Notes: a model not told the origin generated them from the sequence alone. A DNA stretch of 14,763 nt from Christensenella sp. UBA1750 (GCA_002315655.1 DCHO01000047.1:14969-29731), one strand, 5' to 3'; shown: positions 1 to 8,300, counted from the first letter of the stretch. Program-made: numbers and translations.

Positions 1-25
1 TGCCGCCGAATTGTGCGGTGTTGCC

Positions 26-748
26 CTAATACATTTTCGCCTTGCTGGTGTACTGCTCCGGGTCAAGCCCGTTTTCGCGGAACAGGCGCTTGCCCTCCGC
101 CGCCCACAGCAAGCCTCTGCGCATCATCTCGCAGGCCGTCGGCTCGTCAAACACGTCGTTGTGGTGCCCCAGCGAGGAATAGAACACACGCCCGTGTCCC
201 CAGCGGCGCGTCCAGGCCACGGGAACATCCACCGCACCGTTGGCGGCGTGGTAGTAGTTCACGACCGGGTATCTCGTCGTCGCCAGCACCTCGTTGGCAG
301 GGTCAACGTGGACGTAGTATTGTTCCGACGCCACTTCAAAGTCGTTCAAGCCCTCCGTGATGCAGGAGGAACCCCTTCGGATGTTCACGGTGTACTTCAC
401 GCCGTCTCCGCCCGGATGGGAGACCCACTGACCGCCGGTCATGAACTGCCATTCGGTATTCTCCCGGAATGCGTCGCACATTCCGCCATGGCAGCCCGCC
501 AGCCCCACGCCGTACTTACCGACCGCTTCCGCTGCCGCCACGCACTGTTCGTTCGTGATGGTGCCCATCGTCCACACAGGCACCAGCAGATCCAGTTCAT
601 TGAGTTCTTCACGGTTTTCCAGTGCCGATAAGGTGTCGAAGATTTTCACCTCGAAGCCTTCCTTTTCCAGCATCCCGGCAAAGCGGGCACCGACCTGCTT
701 CGGCTCATGACCGTCCCAACCGCCCCAAATGATCCACGCTTTCTTCAT
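26..748 (-). CDS. ThuA-like domain protein (trehalose-utilisation family)
   Basis: A 240-residue cytoplasmic protein of the ThuA-like, class I glutamine amidotransferase-like fold. Visible family features are the N-terminal strand ending in GGWDGHE (residues 9-15), GCHGG at 85-89, GGQWVSHPGG at 105-114, the strand around YYVHVDP at 144-150, and the C-terminal WGHGRVFYSSLGH at 183-195. The length matches stand-alone ThuA proteins. The ATG at 748 follows AAGGAGG at 757-763 with an 8-base spacer. It is the last gene of a four-gene leftward operon, 83 bp after the dehydrogenase stop. ThuA proteins often sit beside sugar dehydrogenases and epimerases, and ThuA/ThuB are linked to keto-disaccharide metabolism in rhizobia, but the biochemical activity of most family members is unknown. 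Family assignment is firm; the substrate here is an open question. Confidence 0.87.
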   Translation of the reverse strand: MKKAWIIWGGWDGHEPKQVGARFAGMLEKEGFEVKIFDTLSALENREELNELDLLVPVWTMGTITNEQCVAAAEAVGKYGVGLAGCHGGMCDAFRENTEWQFMTGGQWVSHPGGDGVKYTVNIRRGSSCITEGLNDFEVASEQYYVHVDPANEVLATTRYPVVNYYHAANGAVDVPVAWTRRWGHGRVFYSSLGHHNDVFDEPTACEMMRRGLLWAAEGKRLFRENGLDPEQYTSKAKMY

Positions 749-831
749 TTGTGTTCCCTCCTTATTCTTCTTTCAGAACTGATTTATTCGCTGTCTTAAT
801 ATTCAACACAGTGTTGCCATCATCGGGTGAT

Positions 832-1920
832 CTACTGCTCGGGATCGACAATGATAACGCCCTTCACCTTGGGTTCCTTGGATTCCAGCATGAAGCGGAT
901 GCCCTTCTCGGCGTCCTCCAAGGAGAACTCGTTGGTGATAATGGGAGCCAGATTGACCTGGCCGGATGCGATGAGCCTGAACACCTTATCCCACACACCC
1001 GGAGCCAGCCAGCTGAATTTCAGCGTCTTTTCGGCTTTCAGCGCCGCCAGCACCGGCACCTTCAGCACGTCCTCCTCACCGGCCTGACCGAAGTACACAA
1101 CGGTAGTGCAGGGGCCGGTCACATTCAGCGCATCCTGCAATGCGGACAGATTGCCCGTCGCCAGAATGGCGCGATCCGCCAGCCTGCCGCCGTTCAGCTC
1201 GGCAACCTTCGCAGGCACATCCGCCGCGTAATAAGGGGAATTGACATCCGTGTTGTTGATCACATAGTCCGCGCCGCATTCCTTGGCCTTGTTCAGACCG
1301 AAGTCCTTGCGTGCCACGGTGATCACTTTGCCCGCGCCTGCCGCTCGCACCAGTTGGGTCATCATCAGGCCGATGCCGCCAACGCCGTACACCACAACGG
1401 TCTGTCCCATCTTCACATCCAATCGTTCCACCGCATGGGTCGCGCAAGCCAAAGGCTCCGCCAGCGCCGCGCTTTTGAAGGAAACCTCGTCCGGAATCTT
1501 ATACACATGGGTGTACTTTGCCTTCACATACTCCGCCATTGCGCCGTCAAACATGGTACCGACAACCTCGATATGGCTGCAAACGTTGAACTCGCCGCGC
1601 ATACAGGCCGGGCAGGCGTTGCAGTGCATCGCCGGATTGACGGAAACGCGGTCGCCGACCTTGAACAGACCCATTGCATCCGCCATCTTCCCCACCTCGG
1701 CGACAACGCCGGAGAACTCGTGTCCCAGAATCAGCGGCCCCTTGCCGTCCGGCGTGTCCAGCGGGCTCTTGCCGTTGTAATATACCAAATCGGAGCCGCA
1801 GATGCCGACGGTCTTGACCTTGATCAGAATCTCGTTATCCTTGATCTGCGGAATGTCCTCCCGGCGGTATTCCATTTTGTAGGGCTCCATAAAGCGGTTG
1901 ACCATCATTTTTCCTGTCAT
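832..1920 (-). CDS. zinc-dependent medium-chain alcohol/polyol dehydrogenase
   Basis: A 362-residue zinc-binding MDR dehydrogenase resembling the sorbitol, threonine and galactitol-phosphate dehydrogenase group. Catalytic zinc ligands are visible as C41 (GICGSD), H67-E68 (GHEFSG) and E155 (LAEPLAC). The structural zinc lobe is intact with C100, C103, C106 and C114. The Rossmann fold shows GVGGIG at 179-184, followed by VARKDFGLNKAKECGAD. The usual acidic residue after the second strand is not obvious, so the NAD/NADP preference cannot be read with confidence. The ATG at 1920 follows GGGAGGA with a 7-base spacer; in-frame ATGs at codons 5 and 6 lack a comparable site. It sits 30 bp after the epimerase in the same operon, so it probably oxidises or reduces a sugar, polyol or uronate product. 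The exact substrate is inference only. Confidence 0.9.
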   Translation of the reverse strand: MTGKMMVNRFMEPYKMEYRREDIPQIKDNEILIKVKTVGICGSDLVYYNGKSPLDTPDGKGPLILGHEFSGVVAEVGKMADAMGLFKVGDRVSVNPAMHCNACPACMRGEFNVCSHIEVVGTMFDGAMAEYVKAKYTHVYKIPDEVSFKSAALAEPLACATHAVERLDVKMGQTVVVYGVGGIGLMMTQLVRAAGAGKVITVARKDFGLNKAKECGADYVINNTDVNSPYYAADVPAKVAELNGGRLADRAILATGNLSALQDALNVTGPCTTVVYFGQAGEEDVLKVPVLAALKAEKTLKFSWLAPGVWDKVFRLIASGQVNLAPIITNEFSLEDAEKGIRFMLESKEPKVKGVIIVDPEQ

Positions 1921-1950
1921 GGATTGATCCTCCCGATCCTCGTATTTCGG

Positions 1951-2826
1951 TCAATTACAATACTTTCTGTTCAGTGCGTCCACGAATTTATAGCAATCCG
2001 CGGTGACTTCCCATGCGTTCTCCCACTCGCACAGATCAATCGCCCACCATTCGCCCTTGTACCCGCCCTCATTCAGCAGGTGCGGAATAACGGAATCGAA
2101 ATTGATTTTGCCCAAGCCGAAGGGTGCGTGTGTGGAGGTTCCTGTGTCGTTTAATGTGCCGTCGCAGTCGATCAGGTGAACCAGCCCGATCCTGCCCGCC
2201 ACCATATCAATAAATTCATTCACGGAGCCTTCCAGCTTGCAGCCTTCTTCAATATGGCGATGGCCAAGCGTACAATTATAGGCGTGGCAGGTGTCGAACA
2301 GCAGGGAGAAATTCGGCTCATCGACCTGCTCCGCGACCCACTTTACGTTCTTCGGCTCGTTGATGATGAAGCCGGGCTCGAACTCCCAAACCACATCAAA
2401 GCCGTATGTCGCGGCTTCCTTCGCCATCTCCTTAAAGTGCTTCACGAAGAAGGCCTTGCACGCCTCAAAGGTCATGCCCTCGGGAAGGATCGGCGGCGTG
2501 CAGGTGTCCACGCGCATGATTTTTGTCAGTCCAAGCTCTGCGGCGCACTTCAAAAAACGGGTGTATTCTGCACGCCACTGATCGGTCTGCCGCAGGGAGT
2601 CATACGCCCACAAGCCCAGCGAGAAATCCGCAACCTCCAAATCATTGTCTTTAAAAATCTGCGCATACGCTCTGATTTTTTCGGGGGTATCCAATAAATC
2701 GGGATGAGCGCCATAGGGCTTGAACCCGCTTAAGCTGATGCCGTCATAACCGATCTTCTTTGCGCCTTCGCACAACTGAATCATCGTCTGCGGAATCGCC
2801 CAGGAACCGACGGAAATCTTCTTCAT
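1951..2826 (-). CDS. sugar phosphate isomerase/epimerase, xylose isomerase-like TIM barrel
   Basis: A 291-residue protein of the AP-endonuclease 2 / xylose isomerase-like TIM-barrel superfamily, as in IolE, IolH and ThuB-like sugar epimerases. Likely metal-ligand strands are VVWEFEPG (E148 or E150), LLFDTCH (D178, H181), VHLIDCDG (H217) and WWAIDLCEW (D264 region). The N-terminal half has the typical strand/helix alternation (GYDGISLSGF, then DLEVADFSLGLWAYD). The ATG at 2826 has an excellent AAGGAGGAG about 6 bases upstream. It follows the membrane protein by 51 bp and precedes the dehydrogenase by 30 bp, so an operon is likely. Families of this type are metal-dependent isomerases, epimerases or dehydratases acting on sugars, inositols or their keto forms. 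Which reaction applies cannot be read from the sequence. It is cytoplasmic, with no signal peptide. Confidence 0.88.
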   Translation of the reverse strand: MKKISVGSWAIPQTMIQLCEGAKKIGYDGISLSGFKPYGAHPDLLDTPEKIRAYAQIFKDNDLEVADFSLGLWAYDSLRQTDQWRAEYTRFLKCAAELGLTKIMRVDTCTPPILPEGMTFEACKAFFVKHFKEMAKEAATYGFDVVWEFEPGFIINEPKNVKWVAEQVDEPNFSLLFDTCHAYNCTLGHRHIEEGCKLEGSVNEFIDMVAGRIGLVHLIDCDGTLNDTGTSTHAPFGLGKINFDSVIPHLLNEGGYKGEWWAIDLCEWENAWEVTADCYKFVDALNRKYCN

Positions 2827-2877
2827 TTATGTCTCCTCCTTGAAATCTGCTATGACTTATACAAACCCGTATTTTCC

Positions 2878-3975
2878 CTACAACCTTTTGAAAAAGCCTC
2901 GGAAGACCTTTTCATCTGCCCATGCCAGCAGAATTGACCCGGCAGCCACGAGAATGGTGGCGGGATAAAGGGTTATCGTGTCCAAGGTTAATCCAAACAC
3001 AATGCTGCCGAGGATATAGAACAGATTGAGAATGATAATCCAGTGGAAGCAATAAATTTCATTGAGGCGAACACTCACATACCGACAGGCAGCGCGCAAT
3101 TTCGCCGGCAGTGCACAGCACAGGAAATAGCAGGCCGAAAGCATGAACAGCACCGCAGTCAGAACATAAACAACGGTGGGCAGATTCATGTAGTAATAAC
3201 CGGTGATGTCCGCATAGATGCCGATCCCGGAGGGCAAACACAGGACATTATACAGAATCAGAAGGGGTGCTGTTACACAAACCAGAATCAGCATCCATTT
3301 GCTGACCCGATTGCACCGCCTAAGCAGGCTGCCGAAAACGCGCCCGGCTGCAACTATGATATACCAGTTGAAAAGAGGGAAAATCGTTTTGAAATTCCCG
3401 GAAGCGGGCGTTATGCCGACAAAATGCCCGAAAACAAAGTTAAGGAGGAAGGAGCCTGTGTCCCGATTGCGAAGATATGACCCCGCGACAGACAGGGCAA
3501 TTCCAACGCAAAGGATGGCTATATCATTCATTTTCAGCTTGCGCAGAAGCGCCGTCAGGAAAAACGCCAATGCAGCAAACTGCAAAATGTCGATAAATGT
3601 GGTAAAAAAGACAACATTGTCCAGCATCTCGCTGCGCTGTGTCAGCACCCAGAGCACCAGCCACAGCAAAGAGGCGCGCAGCACATTCAGCACCCACGCC
3701 TTTTTGTAGAGTTTGAAGCCCCTTGCAAGGATTTGTCCCGGCTGGCTGTGGCGGCTGTATTTCATGCCGATTCCCATGCAGAACATGAACACGGGTGCCG
3801 CAAAAACGCCTCCCGTAAACCAGTTCGCCACAAGATACAAGCCGGGATGCGCAACGCTGCAATCCGGAAGCATATAGGTAATCAGATGAAGATGCACCAT
3901 GCAAAGCACCGCAAGCGTTTTTGCCACATCCACAAAAGGCTGTCTGTCGCCATTGACTTCTTCCGTTTGAAACAT
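2878..3975 (-). CDS. polytopic membrane protein, acyltransferase-3 / DUF1624-like
   Basis: A 365-residue integral membrane protein with about ten hydrophobic segments. The first segment carries FVDVAKTLAVLCMVHLHL (residues 14-31). That arrangement of an Asp before the helix and His residues near its end (H28, H30) is typical of acyltransferase-3 and heparan-N-acetyltransferase-like (DUF1624) membrane acyltransferases. FMCMGIGMKYSR in the second segment also suits DUF1624-like proteins (the sequence reads FMFCMGIGMKYSR at about residues 63-75). Later segments end in YCFHWIIILNLFYILG. The ATG at 3975 has AGGAG 10 bases upstream. It is the first gene of the leftward operon, directly after the divergent promoter region. 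If it is an acyltransferase, it would move acetyl or other acyl groups across the membrane onto a sugar or envelope glycan. That role is inferred from family resemblance and is not certain. Confidence 0.65.
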   Translation of the reverse strand: MFQTEEVNGDRQPFVDVAKTLAVLCMVHLHLITYMLPDCSVAHPGLYLVANWFTGGVFAAPVFMFCMGIGMKYSRHSQPGQILARGFKLYKKAWVLNVLRASLLWLVLWVLTQRSEMLDNVVFFTTFIDILQFAALAFFLTALLRKLKMNDIAILCVGIALSVAGSYLRNRDTGSFLLNFVFGHFVGITPASGNFKTIFPLFNWYIIVAAGRVFGSLLRRCNRVSKWMLILVCVTAPLLILYNVLCLPSGIGIYADITGYYYMNLPTVVYVLTAVLFMLSACYFLCCALPAKLRAACRYVSVRLNEIYCFHWIIILNLFYILGSIVFGLTLDTITLYPATILVAAGSILLAWADEKVFRGFFKRL

Positions 3976-4034
3976 TTAGATTGATCTCCTGTATAGAAGG
4001 GTTGTTGATGTATCACCAGCATCTTGAAGTGTGT

Positions 4035-4046
4035 CTCTATATAGAG
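4035..4046. promoter_or_regulatory. 12-bp perfect palindrome at the predicted leftward start site
   Basis: CTCTATATAGAG is a perfect dyad lying 2 bases downstream of the -10 box of the leftward operon, so it covers the predicted transcription start. The position suits a repressor operator, but AT-rich palindromes of this size also arise by chance. No regulator gene in the window is obviously its partner. Confidence 0.35.
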
Positions 4047-4048
4047 TA

Positions 4049-4077
4049 AGTATATCATCAGCGAAAAAAAACATCAA
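4049..4077 (-). promoter_or_regulatory. predicted sigma-A promoter of the leftward sugar operon
   Basis: On the minus strand a -35 box TTGATG (4072-4077) and a -10 box TATACT (4049-4054) are separated by exactly 17 bp. The spacer starts with a run of eight T. Each box differs from consensus by one or two bases. It lies about 75 bp upstream of the membrane-protein ATG, leaving a leader of about 70 nt. It is the natural promoter for the four leftward genes. Confidence 0.65.
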
Positions 4078-4082
4078 GCCAG

Positions 4083-4123
4083 CTTTCAAAAGTATGTTTT
4101 ACATTTGTTCACACTTTTGAAGC
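4083..4123. repeat. interrupted inverted repeat upstream of the leftward -35 box
   Basis: TTCAAAAGT at 4085-4093 is repeated inverted as ACTTTTGAA at 4113-4121, with GC flanking both arms (one extra T in the left arm). Arm centres are 28 bp apart. The left arm lies only a few bases upstream of the -35 box of the leftward promoter, the usual place for an activator site. A hairpin is also possible but the 19-base loop makes it weak. The binding protein is unknown. Confidence 0.4.
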
Positions 4124-4268
4124 ATAAGTTAATTAGTTTCCTCCACCAACTACTTTATCGATGCCCATTTGCGCTGTCAATCAACCACCCCATTCGGGAA
4201 AATCCATTTATACGCCCGATACCTTTCATTGACAAAACCGGCTCGTGTGCATCTCTCATTTGTTATCG

Positions 4269-4297
4269 TTGCCGTTTCAGCCATAGAATGTTATAAT
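4269..4297 (+). promoter_or_regulatory. predicted sigma-A promoter of the beta-helix/lyase operon
   Basis: A -35 box TTGCCG (4269-4274) and a perfect -10 box TATAAT (4292-4297) are separated by 17 bp. The start site would fall near 4304, giving a leader of about 30 nt that includes the AAGGAG ribosome site at 4319-4324. With the minus-strand promoter this makes a divergent arrangement about 220 bp apart. The stretch 4124-4268 between them shows no gene and no further clear signal. Confidence 0.75.
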
Positions 4298-4333
4298 GGT
4301 CACAGAAAAACAAGCACGAAGGAGCTTTCAACC

Positions 4334-6415
4334 ATGCTGCTGAATTTCCATCAATCCTCCACAATCTTTGTGTCTCCGACAACGGGTTCTGACGCCATGG
4401 ACAGAAACGGCCTGTCGCCCGTGCCGGATGGCTGCGGAAACGGCCCGGTGAAAACCGTGGAACGCGCACTGTCCGACATCGGCGAGCTGCGGGCGGTGGG
4501 CGACACCCGCCCCATGACGATTGCCTTTACCGAGGATTACTACATTGAAAAGCCCATTAACGTCACTCTGCAGGGTACACCCCGGGCGGATCGGACACTC
4601 TTCCCCCTGCGCGGTGTCACCTTCACCTCCTTCGGCGCAAAGAAGCGCATCATAGGCGGCTTTAAGCTGAAAGACTGGAAAGAGGACGTGTTCAACGGCA
4701 GAGCTTGCCTGTCCTCTGTTTTGCCGGATGCGTACAGAAATGCTGCCTTTACCGATCTTTACATCGGCGGCAAGCCCGCCAGACCCACGCGCTATCCCGC
4801 AACCGGAGAGACCCTGACCGCTCTGGACACCGAGGTCAACCGTATTGACGACCTTTTCCACCATTCCACCTGGTTCATGGCAAAAAAGGAGGATCTGCAG
4901 AGGCTTTCCGACATCGAAAATGCCACTGTCAACTATTATCACTACTGGATTGACGAACACAGCCCCGTGGAAAGCTACGACCCCGAAACCGGGAAGATCA
5001 CCATGACACTGCCCAGCCGCTTCACCGTTTCCACCCACTACGGAGACGGCGAGGACAGCTCATCTTCCCTGCACTACTATTTCGAGCACATCCCGGATGG
5101 GTTTCTGGAAGAGGGAATGTGGTATCTCGACCGCAGGGCGGGAAAGGTCTATGTGCTGCCGGAAAAAGGCTGGGACTTAAACGAAACGGAGGTCATCGCG
5201 CCTCTGTCCAAGGGAATGTTTGACATCCGCGGTGAAAAGGAACAGCCCATTTCCGACATTCACATCACAAATCTGGAACTGCTCTTCACGAAGAACGAAT
5301 ATGAATCCTGCTCAGTCATGGGTTCCCGCCCCAATGACGTGCAATATTCCGCCTTTGCTGCGGATTGCCAGTCGGTCTGCGGCGGCTACGGCGCGGTGTC
5401 CTTCCGCTATGCGAAGGACTGCTCCGTGGAAAACTGCACACTCTCCTGCTTAGGCATTTACGGCATCGGCGTGGAACCGGGCTGCAGCCGCATTGAGCTT
5501 CTGAACAACACGATCACCCACATGGCGGCGGGCGGCATCCGCGTGACCGGCGGCGATGCGGCCTCCGACGCCTTTGATGTGACCAATCATCTGACCGTTC
5601 GCGGCAACACCATATCTCATCTTGGCATTCGCTACGCTGCGGGCTGCGGCATCCTGCTCATCCACACCAGCGAAAATGAGATCAGTGAAAATGAGGTCTC
5701 CTATCTGGACTATACCGGCATTTCCGTGGGTTTTGTCTGGGGCTACAAGAAAAATCCCACCTTCGGCAACCACATCTGCCGCAACCACATTCACCACGTC
5801 GGCATGGGACGGCTCTCCGATATGGGCGGCATCTATCTGCTGGGCAATCAGCCCGGCACCCGTCTGGAGGAAAACCGCATCCATGACGTGACCTCCAACC
5901 ATTACGGCGGCTGGGGCATCTACACCGACGAGGGCAGCCAGGATGTGCTCATCCGGGGCAATGTGGTCTACAACACAAAATGCGAGGGCTATCACCAGCA
6001 TTACGGAGCCCGGAACATGGTCATGAACAATATTTTCGCCTTCTGCGGCACCGGCTCCTTCCGCGTCACCCGCGCAGAAAGCCACGACACCCTATTGTTC
6101 GAGCGCAATATTTTCATACAGAACGGCAGACCCTTCATTGACCCGCATTTCGCGCTGCTGACATTGCGCACCGTCACCCTGCAGGGCAACCTGTTCTGCG
6201 ATCTCTCCGGCGCACAGTCCACCCTTCCCACGCCCTGCGGCGAGCTGCCCGCAAAGGAGGCACTGGACTTCTACGGTGTCAATGCGAACAACGAATTTGC
6301 AGACCCCGGTCTTGCCGACCCGCTGCATTTCGATTTCACGCCCATCCCCCAATGCAATGCCGAAAAGCTGGGATTCAGCGCCGCATCATCCTTGCCGTAT
6401 CGGGAAAAAGAATAG
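4334..6415 (+). CDS. right-handed parallel beta-helix protein, probable glycan-active enzyme
   Basis: A 693-residue protein. The ATG at 4334 is chosen because AAGGAG at 4319-4324 sits 9 bases upstream and just after the predicted promoter; the reading frame is open further upstream to 4169 but that part crosses the promoter. The N-terminus starts with IFVSPTTGSDAMDRNGLSP, the usual first strand of pectate-lyase-like beta-helix enzymes. Residues about 305-600 are beta-helix coils with repeated N-x-I/V-x-x patterns. A well-conserved segment runs DMGGIYLLGNQPGT (497-509), YGGWGIYTDEGS (524-535), then EGYHQHYGARN (551-561). Acidic D532/E533 are candidate catalytic residues. The segment is reminiscent of GH141-like and related beta-helix glycosidases, but the family is not certain. 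There is no signal peptide, so it probably acts on imported oligosaccharides. It is followed 17 bp later by the lyase gene. Confidence 0.85.
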   Translation: MLLNFHQSSTIFVSPTTGSDAMDRNGLSPVPDGCGNGPVKTVERALSDIGELRAVGDTRPMTIAFTEDYYIEKPINVTLQGTPRADRTLFPLRGVTFTSFGAKKRIIGGFKLKDWKEDVFNGRACLSSVLPDAYRNAAFTDLYIGGKPARPTRYPATGETLTALDTEVNRIDDLFHHSTWFMAKKEDLQRLSDIENATVNYYHYWIDEHSPVESYDPETGKITMTLPSRFTVSTHYGDGEDSSSSLHYYFEHIPDGFLEEGMWYLDRRAGKVYVLPEKGWDLNETEVIAPLSKGMFDIRGEKEQPISDIHITNLELLFTKNEYESCSVMGSRPNDVQYSAFAADCQSVCGGYGAVSFRYAKDCSVENCTLSCLGIYGIGVEPGCSRIELLNNTITHMAAGGIRVTGGDAASDAFDVTNHLTVRGNTISHLGIRYAAGCGILLIHTSENEISENEVSYLDYTGISVGFVWGYKKNPTFGNHICRNHIHHVGMGRLSDMGGIYLLGNQPGTRLEENRIHDVTSNHYGGWGIYTDEGSQDVLIRGNVVYNTKCEGYHQHYGARNMVMNNIFAFCGTGSFRVTRAESHDTLLFERNIFIQNGRPFIDPHFALLTLRTVTLQGNLFCDLSGAQSTLPTPCGELPAKEALDFYGVNANNEFADPGLADPLHFDFTPIPQCNAEKLGFSAASSLPYREKE

Positions 6416-6432
6416 GAAAGGAAAAGAATCAC

Positions 6433-8250
6433 ATGAAACTGTTTGAAAATGTCTCAATGTTCAGAACCCTGCTGCCCTTTGAGCAGTTCCGCCTCTACTG
6501 CGATATGCCGGAGGGCACGCTCATGGGCGACTATGAGCAGGGGCTCGTCATGGAAGCCGCTGAAAAAGCGCTGCAGGAGGAAATCCCCCAGCTCTACGCC
6601 ACCCTGTATATGCGCTTCATGCGCGACGGCAACCGCAGCGAATACGAAGCCAGCTACTTTGCCCGCCGCCGGATCCTCCGCGCCCTTACGTTAGGCGAAA
6701 TGCTGGAAAAGAAAGGACGTTTCCTCGACAAGATCATTGACGTGGCGTGGCTCATCTGCGAGGAGACCACCTGGGTCATTCCCGCGCACAATCACATTCT
6801 GGATCAGGACAAGCAGAGCCTTCTGACCCGACAGGTGGAGGGTGAAAGCACCATCATCGACCTGTTTGCCGCAGAGACCGGCGCAGAGCTGGCCAACACA
6901 CTGTATTATCTCAGGGATGCGCTGGATGCCGTCTGCCCCTCCGTCACCGCCCGTATGGACTACTGCATCGAGCGGCACATTCTGACGCCCTTTGAGAAGT
7001 ATGTTTACTGGTGGGGCGGCTTTACCGACGGCCCCTTAAACAACTGGAACCCGTGGATTATCTCCAACCTCTTAGTCACCATCGGCGTGGAGGTCAAAGA
7101 CAGGCTGCGCCGGGTCGCGCTGTGCGAAAAGGCCATCTACACATTGGATCGCTTTGTGGACACCTATTCCATCGACGGCGGCTGCGACGAAGGCCCCTCC
7201 TACTGGACGGCGGCGGCGGCCTCCCTGTACGACTGTCTGGAGGTGCTCTATGACCTGACAGGCGGCAAGGTCTCCTGCTTTGACAACGAGCTCATCCGCA
7301 ATATGTGCGACTACTTCCGCAAGGCCTTCATTTCCGGCGATTATGTGATGAACTTTGCCGACGCGCCTGCGACCCTCAACATCGGCGGTGTGGCGCGGCG
7401 CATCAACCGCATGGGGCGGAGGGTGCACATTCCCGAAATGTCCGCCTTCGCCTCCTACGCCGCCTACCGCAAGGGCGATGCCTACGCGCCCTTTGCCATG
7501 AGCGTTTACGAGGGTTACAGCAACATCCGAAACCTCTATGAGCAGATTCCCGCCTATACCGGCGGCGGCATCTGTGTTTCCGCCGATTTCCCCGGCATCG
7601 TGGTTGCGGTGCGGCGGGAAAAGGAGGACTTCGATTCCGGCGTGTATTTTGCCATCAAAGGCGGCACCAACGGCGAGAACCACAACCACAACGACGTGGG
7701 CTCCTTCGTGCTCTACAAGGACGGCAAACCCGTCATCGTGGACTTAGGCGTCGGCACCTACTCCCGCAAAACCTTCTCCGAGGAACGCTACACCATCAAA
7801 GCCATGACCTCCGCCTATCATTCCGTGGCGCAGATCGGCGGCATTGACCAGCACAACGGCAAAGAATTCGCCTGTGCAAACCCCGTTTTCACCAAGGAAG
7901 GTCTGTCGATTGACATTGAGGGTGCTTATCCCAAGGAAGCAGGTCTCTCGAAATACAACCGCACAGGCACACTCTGCGGCGGCACGGTCACGGTCTGCGA
8001 CACCCTTGTGCTTGAAAAGCCAACCCAGGTCGTTTGGAACTTCATCTGTCTGGAAAAGCCTGTGATCTCCGGCTCTCATGTCACCATCGGCAACGCCAGC
8101 CTCTCCTTCCCGGACACCGTTTCCGCCTCCATCGACCCCTACATTTTTGACGACCCCCGCTTCAACGCCACCTGGAACCGCGACCGCGCCTACCGCGTGC
8201 AGTTCACCGCGGAGGTCATTAAGGACAGCTTCACCTTCACCATCCAATAG
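6433..8250 (+). CDS. heparinase II/III family polysaccharide lyase-like protein
   Basis: A 605-residue protein. The ATG at 6433 follows a purine-rich AGGAAAGG about 10 bases upstream, so it is preferred to the in-frame upstream extension, which would overlap the beta-helix gene. The N-terminal alpha/alpha-toroid half (about 1-370) contains NNWNPWI at 203-209 and DGGCDEGPSYW at 248-258, which matches family positions for substrate and catalytic residues (Tyr at 257). The C-terminal beta-sandwich half has the hallmark NHNHNDVGSF at 416-425, then PVIVDLGVGTYSR at 433-445 and TSAYHSV at 459-465. These enzymes cleave uronate-containing chains (heparin/heparan, alginate or related) by beta-elimination. 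No signal peptide is seen, so it resembles cytoplasmic oligosaccharide lyases. It is the second gene of the rightward operon. Substrate and PL family cannot be fixed from sequence alone. Confidence 0.88.
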   Translation: MKLFENVSMFRTLLPFEQFRLYCDMPEGTLMGDYEQGLVMEAAEKALQEEIPQLYATLYMRFMRDGNRSEYEASYFARRRILRALTLGEMLEKKGRFLDKIIDVAWLICEETTWVIPAHNHILDQDKQSLLTRQVEGESTIIDLFAAETGAELANTLYYLRDALDAVCPSVTARMDYCIERHILTPFEKYVYWWGGFTDGPLNNWNPWIISNLLVTIGVEVKDRLRRVALCEKAIYTLDRFVDTYSIDGGCDEGPSYWTAAAASLYDCLEVLYDLTGGKVSCFDNELIRNMCDYFRKAFISGDYVMNFADAPATLNIGGVARRINRMGRRVHIPEMSAFASYAAYRKGDAYAPFAMSVYEGYSNIRNLYEQIPAYTGGGICVSADFPGIVVAVRREKEDFDSGVYFAIKGGTNGENHNHNDVGSFVLYKDGKPVIVDLGVGTYSRKTFSEERYTIKAMTSAYHSVAQIGGIDQHNGKEFACANPVFTKEGLSIDIEGAYPKEAGLSKYNRTGTLCGGTVTVCDTLVLEKPTQVVWNFICLEKPVISGSHVTIGNASLSFPDTVSASIDPYIFDDPRFNATWNRDRAYRVQFTAEVIKDSFTFTIQ

Positions 8251-8300
8251 CTGCAAAGCACAAAAAGCTGCTCCTTTTTCCTTATCACAGCTCAGATTGT

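Noticed and set aside
751..2154. Long plus-strand open frame of 467 codons
   Set aside because: It is antisense to the dehydrogenase and epimerase genes, both of which have clear family motifs and ribosome sites. GC-rich codons on one strand commonly leave such an open antisense frame.
4229..4260. TTGACA-like -35 box upstream of the beta-helix gene
   Set aside because: No acceptable -10 box lies 16-18 bp downstream. The TTGCCG/TATAAT pair further on is a complete promoter.
4169..4333. N-terminal extension of the beta-helix protein
   Set aside because: The extra 55 codons cross the predicted -35/-10 boxes and the ribosome site, and do not look like a signal peptide. The ATG at 4334 is far better supported.
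5450..6085. Minus-strand open frame of 211 codons within the beta-helix gene
   Set aside because: It is low-complexity in Ala, Val and Asp, a typical shadow of a GC-rich gene; the plus-strand frame has the conserved beta-helix motifs.
7072..7689. Minus-strand open frame of 205 codons within the lyase gene
   Set aside because: It is the antisense shadow of the heparinase-family gene, with no start signal or recognisable motif.
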